NCBI GenBank assembly: GCA_902475435.1
Contig: CABRZL010000065.1
Location: forward strand, 1 to 11,175
Direction of reading: 5' to 3'
Length of the DNA: 11,175 bases
DNA from: an uncultured Eubacteriales bacterium
GTDB taxonomy: Bacteria; Bacillota; Clostridia; Oscillospirales; Oscillospiraceae
Shown: positions 5,912-11,175 of the stretch, in pieces
Layout of the letters: the number at the start of each line of letters is the position of its first letter
Position numbering within the stretch: the first letter of the stretch is position 1
The notes under the pieces: generated by a model
Seen by the model: only the letters and a program-made list of their open reading frames with translations
Told to the model about the DNA's origin: nothing
Database searches by the model: none
Program-made: the position numbers and the translations under genes

Positions 5912-6601
5912 ATGACGCATATTTTAATTGTAGAGGACGACCGTATCTTGAACCAGACGCTGACTTATAATCTGGTGTCTGAAGGATATCAGGTGGATTC
6001 GGCCTACACCTGCCGTGAAGCAGAGAAAAAGCTGGAATCAGGGGCGTATAGCCTGTTACTGCTGGACGTCAATTTACCGGATGGGAGCGGATTTTCGTTA
6101 TGTGAAAATATTCGGAAGCTTTTTCCGAAACTTTATGTAATTTTCCTGACAGCAAATGATCGAGAGAGTGATATGATCCGCGGCTATGAGGCTGGCGGTA
6201 TGGATTATGTGACAAAGCCGTTTTCTGTGGCAGTACTCTGCCGCAAAATTGCAGCGGTGGTTAAGAATATGGGACGTCATGAGGAACGCCGGGATATTTA
6301 TCAGGATGAATGTTTGTCCATTGATTTTTCGGGACAAACTGCAACATTGGATGGCAAACCGCTGGAGTTAACACCCAAGGAATACCGGACGCTTCATCTG
6401 TTTGTGCGTAACGCTGGAATTTTGCTTACAAAAGCAAAAATGTTGGAACAGCTTTGGGATGTGGACGGGGATTATGTGGACGAGCATACCCTTACTACGA
6501 TCATCAGCCGTATTCGAAAGAAGATAGAGCATGGGGAGCGAAAGTATATTCGTACCATTTACGGTATGGGGTATCAGTGGATTGGGGGAGGACAGAAATG
6601 A
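5912..6601 (+). CDS. OmpR/PhoB-family response regulator
   Basis: A 229-residue two-component response regulator. The receiver domain (about 1-118) has the acidic pair Asp9-Asp10, the phospho-acceptor Asp52 (LLLLDVNLPDGSG), Thr80 and Lys102 (VTKPF), so all catalytic positions are present. A winged-helix DNA-binding domain (about 130-229) shows LTPKEYRTLHLFVRNAG, the recognition region DEHTLTTIISRIRKKI, and the wing YIRTIYGMGYQW, typical of the OmpR/PhoB family. ATG 5912 is preferred because GGGAGG ends 6 nt before it; the ATG at 5906 abuts the Shine-Dalgarno. The stop overlaps the kinase start by ATGA (6598-6601), so the pair is translationally coupled. The box upstream suggests autoregulation, and the same box before the ABC genes suggests its target. 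Confidence 0.95.
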   Translation: MTHILIVEDDRILNQTLTYNLVSEGYQVDSAYTCREAEKKLESGAYSLLLLDVNLPDGSGFSLCENIRKLFPKLYVIFLTANDRESDMIRGYEAGGMDYVTKPFSVAVLCRKIAAVVKNMGRHEERRDIYQDECLSIDFSGQTATLDGKPLELTPKEYRTLHLFVRNAGILLTKAKMLEQLWDVDGDYVDEHTLTTIISRIRKKIEHGERKYIRTIYGMGYQWIGGGQK

Positions 6602-7626
6602 CGGAGATCAAGGGGATCCGTATATGCTTTGCTGCGGTATTGTTTGGGCAGTTGGTGATAGGCGGTGGAATTTCACTGGTTGCATATGAATATAGCGGAC
6701 AGAGTATGATACTTATGGCTGGCGCTGTGACGACAGGATTTGTCGTGCTCTTGACTGGCCTCCTGGTTGTGATTCTCCAGAAAAGGCTGACGAAGCTGAC
6801 GCAGAATCTATGTGACACTCTGGATCGCATGATGAGCGGAGATGTTTTGCTGTCGCAAATTGCAGAGGAGGAAACTGTGGATTCGCGGATAGATCACCGC
6901 CTCCGGCGGCTTTATGAGGCCATGCAGCAGGGAAAATGCCAAGCAGAAAAAGACAGGGCGGAGCTTCAGTCCCTGTTATCGGACATTTCTCATCAGGTCA
7001 AAACGCCGATTGCAAATCTGAAAATGCTCAACGATACCATGCAGAACCGTTTGATGGAAGATGAGAAGCGACAGGAATTTTTAAAGGTATCAGGACAGCA
7101 GCTGGAGAAATTGGATTTTTTAATCGAAGCTATGGTAAAGTCATCCCGGCTTGAAACAGGCGTCATTATGCTGGAGAAGCGGGAAGCATCCATAAAAGAG
7201 ACGTTGGCGGTAGCCCTGGGAGGCCATCTGGAGACCATGGAGAGGAAGCGTATTCGCCTGTATGTCAACTGTCCGGAGAAACTGCTGGTGTGCCACGATG
7301 TGAAATGGACAGCAGAAGCCGTTTCGAATCTTCTGGATAATGCAGTGAAATATACCCCAGAGGGGGGAGAGATACAAGTTCAGGTGATTCCCTGGGAGAT
7401 GTATGTGCGGATAGATGTCTGTGACACAGGCCGTGGAATTCCGGAGTCACACCAGGCAGCTATCTTTCAGCGATTCTACCGGGAACCGGAAGTTCATGAC
7501 GTGGAGGGCATAGGAGTTGGATTATACTTGACCAGAGAAATTGTTATGCGGCAGGGAGGATATGTAACGGTATCTTCTGAACCCGGATGCGGCGCTGTAT
7601 TTTCTGTGTTTTTGCCCCGGCGATGA
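6598..7626 (+). CDS. Sensor histidine kinase with two membrane helices and a minimal external loop
   Basis: A 342-residue sensor kinase, partner of the overlapping response regulator. Two hydrophobic helices (about residues 9-30 and 38-60) are separated by only about 7-8 polar residues (EYSGQS), so there is no extracellular sensing domain; the layout is that of intramembrane-sensing kinases such as BceS. A linker of about 60 residues follows. The HisKA H-box SDISHQVKTPIANL has phospho-acceptor His132. The ATPase domain has the N-box NLLDNAVKY (Asn244, Asn248), G1 DTGRG (Asp276) and G2 GIGVGLYL (304-311), so the kinase is expected to be active. GGAGG at 6587-6591 lies 6 nt before ATG 6598. The signal is unknown. 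Given the neighbours, sensing through the ABC permease or of a membrane-active compound is a reasonable inference. Confidence 0.94.
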   Translation: MTEIKGIRICFAAVLFGQLVIGGGISLVAYEYSGQSMILMAGAVTTGFVVLLTGLLVVILQKRLTKLTQNLCDTLDRMMSGDVLLSQIAEEETVDSRIDHRLRRLYEAMQQGKCQAEKDRAELQSLLSDISHQVKTPIANLKMLNDTMQNRLMEDEKRQEFLKVSGQQLEKLDFLIEAMVKSSRLETGVIMLEKREASIKETLAVALGGHLETMERKRIRLYVNCPEKLLVCHDVKWTAEAVSNLLDNAVKYTPEGGEIQVQVIPWEMYVRIDVCDTGRGIPESHQAAIFQRFYREPEVHDVEGIGVGLYLTREIVMRQGGYVTVSSEPGCGAVFSVFLPRR

Positions 7627-7636
7627 ATTGTCCTAA
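7625..7636 (-). promoter_or_regulatory. Inverted copy of the operator core at the kinase 3' end
   Basis: GAATTGTCCTAA is the reverse complement of TTAGGACAATTC, 11 of 12 identical to the core TTGGGACAATTC of the box at 5853. It overlaps the kinase stop codon (7624-7626) and lies 34 nt before the direct copy at 7671. It may be an auxiliary regulator site. Alternatively, in RNA it could pair with 7671-7682 as a 12-bp stem with two G-U pairs. Confidence 0.45.
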
Positions 7637-7670
7637 ATTTGCAGCAATGTTGTGAAAAAACGGCGCTGGT

Positions 7671-7704
7671 TTGGGATAATTCTGAGAGATTTGCCTGGTA
7701 ATAT
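7671..7704 (+). promoter_or_regulatory. Promoter and putative operator of the ABC transporter genes
   Basis: TTGGGATAATTCTGA (7671-7685) differs at one position from the box at 5853-5867. It is followed after exactly 13 nt by TAATAT (7699-7704), a plausible -10. No -35 is visible at normal spacing. The 111-nt gap between the kinase and ATPase genes therefore most likely holds a separate, regulator-dependent promoter, rather than merely a spacer in one long operon. No terminator is visible in the gap. Confidence 0.6.
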
Positions 7705-7737
7705 AGCATCATTCCAAGAGAAAGGCGGTCAGAATGT

Positions 7738-8403
7738 ATGCCTATTGTGCAAGTGACAGATCTGAAAAAATATTATGGGGTAGAGCCAAATTTGACGCGT
7801 GCCCTCAATGGCGTTACGCTCAGCGTGGAGGAAGGAGAGTTTGTGGCAGTTGTGGGAACTTCGGGTTCCGGTAAATCTACATTACTCCACATGATGGGCG
7901 GTTTGGATGTTCCGACGTCTGGAAGTATCCAAGTGCGGGGACAAGCGTTGGGGCAGATGAATGATGAACAGCTGACGATTTTCCGGCGGAGAAATATCGG
8001 TTTTGTATTTCAAAATTATAATCTGGTGCCGGTGCTAAATGTCTATGAGAATATTGTATTGCCAGTGGAGTTGGATGGCGAAACTGCGGACAGGGCATTT
8101 CTTCAGGAGATAACGGAGTTATTGGGACTTCAGGAAAAACTGCAAAATATGCCATCTCAGCTCTCCGGAGGGCAGCAGCAGCGCGTAGCCATTGCGCGCG
8201 CATTGATAACAAAACCTGCGATTGTCTTGGCGGATGAGCCCACTGGAAATTTGGACAGCAAAACCAGCGCCGATGTATTAGGGCTTTTGCGTCGAACTGG
8301 GAGCCAGTTTCATCAGACGATTGTTATGATTACCCACAACAATGAAATTGCCCAGCTGGCTGACCGTATTGTGCGGATCGAAGACGGCAGAATTGTGGGC
8401 TGA
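7738..8403 (+). CDS. ABC transporter ATP-binding protein, MacB/LolD type
   Basis: A 221-residue ATPase subunit of an ABC transporter, cytoplasmic, driving the adjacent FtsX-type permease. All motifs are intact: Walker [10 protein letters not shown] (40-48), Q-loop Gln92 in FVFQNYNL, signature LSGGQQQR (142-149), Walker B ADEP with Asp166-Glu167, D-loop NLD (171-173), and H-loop His200 in ITHNNE. The opening [21 protein letters not shown] and the [16 protein letters not shown] stretch are typical of the MacB/LolD/BceA subgroup, whose members act in mechanotransmission or extrusion and do not import substrates. The likely ribosome binding site is AAAGGCGG (7721-7728), 9 nt before ATG 7738. A regulated promoter precedes it. 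The permease starts about 16 nt after its stop. The transported substrate cannot be told from the sequence. Confidence 0.95.
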   Translation: MPIVQVTDLKKYYGVEPNLTRALNGVTLSVEEGEFVAVVGTSGSGKSTLLHMMGGLDVPTSGSIQVRGQALGQMNDEQLTIFRRRNIGFVFQNYNLVPVLNVYENIVLPVELDGETADRAFLQEITELLGLQEKLQNMPSQLSGGQQQRVAIARALITKPAIVLADEPTGNLDSKTSADVLGLLRRTGSQFHQTIVMITHNNEIAQLADRIVRIEDGRIVG

Positions 8404-8419
8404 GTAGGGGGTGGAGATT

Positions 8420-10849
8420 ATGACGATGCCCTTTGAAAATAACACAAGCCGCATGGTTCGGCACATTACCCGTCGAAATCTTCAGGCGGCAAAAATGAAG
8501 ACGCTGCTGACACTCTTGGCCATTGCGCTCTCTGTAGGCCTTTTGACGGGCTTGATTCTATCGGAATTGGGCGTACGAACAGCAGAAAAACGGAGTTTTG
8601 AAACCAGGCAGCATGTGATCTACCATAACCTCACAGAACAGCAAGCAGAAGCACTGTCTGCAGACGATCGTGTGGCGGATCGTATGATTTATAAGCAGGG
8701 CGCATACACCATGGAGGTGGACGACTACCTGTTGGCATTGAGCTATTCTCAATTGGATACGAAAGAGATTGAGACAGTTGAGATTGTGGAAGGGGCTTAT
8801 CCGCAGGGACTGTATGAGGTTGCAGTAGATCGTGCATATTTGAGAAAATTGGGCCTTCCTGTAGAATTGGGCCAGGAGATCCCCATTACTTGGCTTGACG
8901 GTACACAGGAGACGTTTACGGTCACGGGACTGACCGAGACGGAGGGAGCGGACACCAGTGGAGTTTACGCGTTATACGTGTCTCTGGAATATGCACGGAA
9001 CGGAAGTCAGCTGAAAGATCAGGCCTGGAATGTGGCGATCCGGCTTCAAAATGCAGATGATATGGACACGGAAACTTTTCGAGAAGAAATCCGTACTTTG
9101 GGGGCGGATTATGGTGTGGAACGGCAATATGTGAATGAACTGGGTGCTTTTGTAGACAACAAAACTCTGTCACAGCAGGAACTGATTCTCTTTATTTCCG
9201 TTGGAATTGCAATTTTATTTATCAGTGTGTTGGTAATCTATAATATTTTCTATATTTCTGTGGTGAGCAGAGTACAGCAGTTTGGACAGATGAGAACCTT
9301 GGGCGCTACAAAAAAGCAAATTCGCCGTATGGTCCGTCGGGAGGGGAAGATCCTCTGTTGCCTTGGCGCTCCGGTTGGTATTATTCTTGGCGGATTAGTA
9401 GCATTTTTTATTCAGCCTAAGGGTTGGAGCTGGATCAATGCGGCTGTGGTTGCAGTGATTGTGTGGCTGGCAGACTATATTACAGTATTGCTGTCTGTGC
9501 GGACTCCGGCGAAGATGGCCTCGGCTGTTTCGCCGATCGAAGCGCTGCGGACGGTGGGCAACAATATTCAGATTGGGTCCCAGAAAGCGCGACGTAGCCA
9601 TAGATTGACGCCGTTCCGACTGGCTATTATGGGATTTGGCCGCAGCAAAAAGGCTACCATCATCACAATTATGTCTTTGGGGATCAGTGGGATTCTGTTT
9701 ATGGTGGGATTTACTGTAATAAATTCCGCCACAGCAGAAAGCTATTCTCGGCAGGGAGCCATGTACTTTGGTGAAGCATATATAGATTTTTCCTCCAATG
9801 CGTGGGAGCAGAACCCCAATGGCCTTACGGGTCTACAGATGGAAAACCCCATGAATGAAGCGCTGCAGGAAAGATTGTTGGCCATAGACGGTGTAGAAAG
9901 TATTGACGTCATTTCGAATATTTATATGACCTTCACCTACCGCGATATAAACAGTTCAGAATCTGTTCGGCTGATGGATCGAGAAGATTGGGATCGTATG
10001 ATGAAATATGCGCAAGGAGATCCAGTTTCCTATGATGATGCGGTGAAGAATCGTATAGTCATTACCGTTGACGACGGTGTGGCAGAGGAGATCTATGGAT
10101 GGAAGTTTGAAGCGGGAGACACCATAGAGATGCGCTGGTTTGACGGCAACAAAGATGTGACGGAAACATTCAAAATTAGTACATTGGATAAGGCAATTGA
10201 CCGGGATGAATCGGCCTATGATTTGATAGCAGAAACCAACTTTTTCGTAATTCCAGAGGATTTGGCCAGATCCATGATGCCTGAGAATTTTGATTTTACC
10301 AGCGCCTTGATTGTCAAAACAGATTATGAACATCTGGGATTTGAACCGGCCAGGGCGGTAGCGAATCTGGTTGCAGAGTATCCAGCTTTGTACTGTACAA
10401 CGCTGGAGGAAAGCATTCAGCGGGATCAGAGTGTGTTTGACGTGCTGTATATGGTGGTGTTAGGCCTTTGCCTGTTTGTTGTCGGATTTAGTCTCATGAA
10501 TCTGTTCAATACAATGTTTACCAGCATTTTGGCCAGAAAAAAAGAATTTACAATGCTTCGGTCCATCGGTATGAGTGCGCGTCAGCTGAATGCCTCTATT
10601 CAATATGAAGGACTGTTGTACAGTGCATATAATATCCTGATTGCAGGCGTTGTAGGGGTACCTGTGGGATGGCTGCTGGTGAGGCTCCTGAAGAATACTG
10701 GTGCATTTTATTTCCAGTGGAGCTTTCCGGGGTGGTATCTGCTGGCGTATGCAGTTTTGACTGCGCTGATTCCTTTGATTATTTCCAGACTTGCAGTCCG
10801 GAGTATTCGGGGGGATACACTGGCAGAGCAGCTTCGAGATATTGCATAA
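8420..10849 (+). CDS. Large ABC transporter permease with two FtsX domains
   Basis: An 809-residue permease, partner of the preceding ATPase. Hydrophobic helices lie at about 28-48, 255-278, 311-332, 340-361, 412-436, 675-697, 732-754 and 772-794. This gives a 1+3+1+3 plan in which each half resembles a MacB/FtsX unit. Large extracellular domains fall at about 49-254 and 437-674. After the first helix of each FtsX triplet comes the cytoplasmic coupling segment: QFGQMRTLGATKKQIRRMV in half one and KKEFTMLRSIGMSARQLN in half two. One chain could thus pair with two ATPases. The BceB plan (ten helices, one external domain) differs. The start is ambiguous: ATG 8420 with AGGGGG 8 nt upstream, ATG 8426 with GGTGGAG 9 nt upstream, or GTG 8411. 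Substrate unknown; antimicrobial-peptide or lipid-related export is a guess from the class. Confidence 0.9.
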   Translation: MTMPFENNTSRMVRHITRRNLQAAKMKTLLTLLAIALSVGLLTGLILSELGVRTAEKRSFETRQHVIYHNLTEQQAEALSADDRVADRMIYKQGAYTMEVDDYLLALSYSQLDTKEIETVEIVEGAYPQGLYEVAVDRAYLRKLGLPVELGQEIPITWLDGTQETFTVTGLTETEGADTSGVYALYVSLEYARNGSQLKDQAWNVAIRLQNADDMDTETFREEIRTLGADYGVERQYVNELGAFVDNKTLSQQELILFISVGIAILFISVLVIYNIFYISVVSRVQQFGQMRTLGATKKQIRRMVRREGKILCCLGAPVGIILGGLVAFFIQPKGWSWINAAVVAVIVWLADYITVLLSVRTPAKMASAVSPIEALRTVGNNIQIGSQKARRSHRLTPFRLAIMGFGRSKKATIITIMSLGISGILFMVGFTVINSATAESYSRQGAMYFGEAYIDFSSNAWEQNPNGLTGLQMENPMNEALQERLLAIDGVESIDVISNIYMTFTYRDINSSESVRLMDREDWDRMMKYAQGDPVSYDDAVKNRIVITVDDGVAEEIYGWKFEAGDTIEMRWFDGNKDVTETFKISTLDKAIDRDESAYDLIAETNFFVIPEDLARSMMPENFDFTSALIVKTDYEHLGFEPARAVANLVAEYPALYCTTLEESIQRDQSVFDVLYMVVLGLCLFVVGFSLMNLFNTMFTSILARKKEFTMLRSIGMSARQLNASIQYEGLLYSAYNILIAGVVGVPVGWLLVRLLKNTGAFYFQWSFPGWYLLAYAVLTALIPLIISRLAVRSIRGDTLAEQLRDIA

Positions 10850-10853
10850 AATG

Positions 10854-10885
10854 ATCCGCCGGAGAAGATGCTTTCTCCGGCGGAT
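10854..10885 (+). terminator. Hairpin after the permease, probable terminator
   Basis: ATCCGCCGGAGAA (10854-10866) pairs perfectly over 13 bp with TTCTCCGGCGGAT (10873-10885) around GATGCT. It begins 4 nt after the permease stop. The following bases (TTGCATCTATTTG) are only moderately T-rich, so termination may be incomplete, but placement and stem strength fit a terminator. Confidence 0.7.
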
Positions 10886-11017
10886 TTGCATCTATTTGAA
10901 ATGGACTCTTTTTGGAAATCATTTTGTTTCCTATTTGCATTTTAACAAATCATACGTTATATATCTGTCCAAAATTTACAAATATTTTCAAGATAATATT
11001 TTAAATAATGGATATTA
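10886..11017. other. AT-rich intergenic region with no gene
   Basis: I see no coding region on either strand in this stretch. It is markedly richer in A and T than the genes. It contains an inverted repeat ATAATAT (10993-10999) / ATATTAT (11012-11018) and a smaller one, AATAAT (11004-11009) / ATTATT (11014-11019). Both touch the -35 of the promoter that follows, so this may be a control region. Confidence 0.5.
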
Positions 11018-11047
11018 TTGACAAAAATATGTTAGCTATGCTACAAT
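11018..11047 (+). promoter_or_regulatory. Strong sigma-A-type promoter reading out of the window
   Basis: A perfect TTGACA at 11018-11023, an 18-nt spacer, and TACAAT at 11042-11047 with an extended -10 TGC just upstream (11039-11041). Transcription would start near 11054. The 120 nt left in the window contain only two very short ORFs (14 and 17 codons), so the start of the transcript is either a long leader or a non-coding RNA. Confidence 0.8.
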
Positions 11048-11175
11048 GTAACTACAAGTAAAAAACAGGAGAAAATGGAAAGGCAGAGAGGCCAATGCAG
11101 AACTTCCAGGTGGTTTTGAGGATACATATAACGGAAAAAGGATACTGACTGTAGGAATATTAACTGTTCAGAAAG

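Noticed and set aside
10791..11021. A 76-codon ORF running from the permease end into the intergenic region
   Set aside because: It begins inside the permease in another frame, translates through the terminator hairpin, and its composition simply reflects AT-rich DNA.
11075..11147. Two mini-ORFs (11075-11119 and 11094-11147) as genes
   Set aside because: 14 and 17 codons are too short to support as genes, and the ribosome binding site for the first is only 3 nt from its ATG. They are noted only as possible leader peptides.
1..11175. CRISPR arrays, tRNA or rRNA genes, insertion sequences, phage genes
   Set aside because: I saw no regularly spaced repeats, no tRNA-like cloverleaf landmarks, and no transposase or integrase motifs on either strand.

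Overview
The window looks like the chromosome of an endospore-forming Firmicute of the class Clostridia, possibly an Oscillospiraceae/Ruminococcaceae-type gut anaerobe. That placement is an inference from the intact eight-gene spoIIIA operon, the style of the Asp23 and SecF proteins, Gram-positive Shine-Dalgarno sites and moderate base composition. The species cannot be named from this sequence.

Layout, all genes on the + strand. (1) Positions 2-424: the 3' end of secF, the protein-export motor subunit, closed by a textbook terminator. (2) 536-5257: spoIIIAA-AB-AC-AD-AE-AF-AG-AH, tightly packed with overlaps or gaps of no more than about 11 nt. These genes encode the mother-cell half of the SpoIIIA-SpoIIQ channel (the 'feeding tube') that connects mother cell and forespore. 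(3) 5335-5706: an Asp23/Gls24-family gene with its own extended -10 promoter and a strong terminator. (4) 5912-7626: a two-component system, an OmpR-type response regulator overlapping a histidine kinase with two membrane helices and almost no external loop. (5) 7738-10849: an ABC transporter made of a MacB/LolD-type ATPase and a roughly 809-residue double-FtsX permease, followed by a hairpin. (6) 10886-11175: an AT-rich intergenic stretch with a near-ideal promoter reading off the right edge, with no convincing ORF inside the window.

How the genes fit together. Regions 1-3 are conserved housekeeping and sporulation genes. Regions 4-5 form an accessory-looking sensing and transport module. 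The strongest non-routine signal is a nearly identical 15-nt box, TTGGGA(C/T)AATTCTGA, present once upstream of the response regulator and once upstream of the ABC ATPase. In both places it lies exactly 13 nt before a -10 hexamer and there is no good -35. An inverted third copy of its core lies at the end of the kinase gene. This fits an autoregulated regulator that also switches on the adjacent transporter. A second oddity is the 3' end of spoIIIAA, which has no stop codon near the spoIIIAB start and stays open for 173 nt into spoIIIAB.
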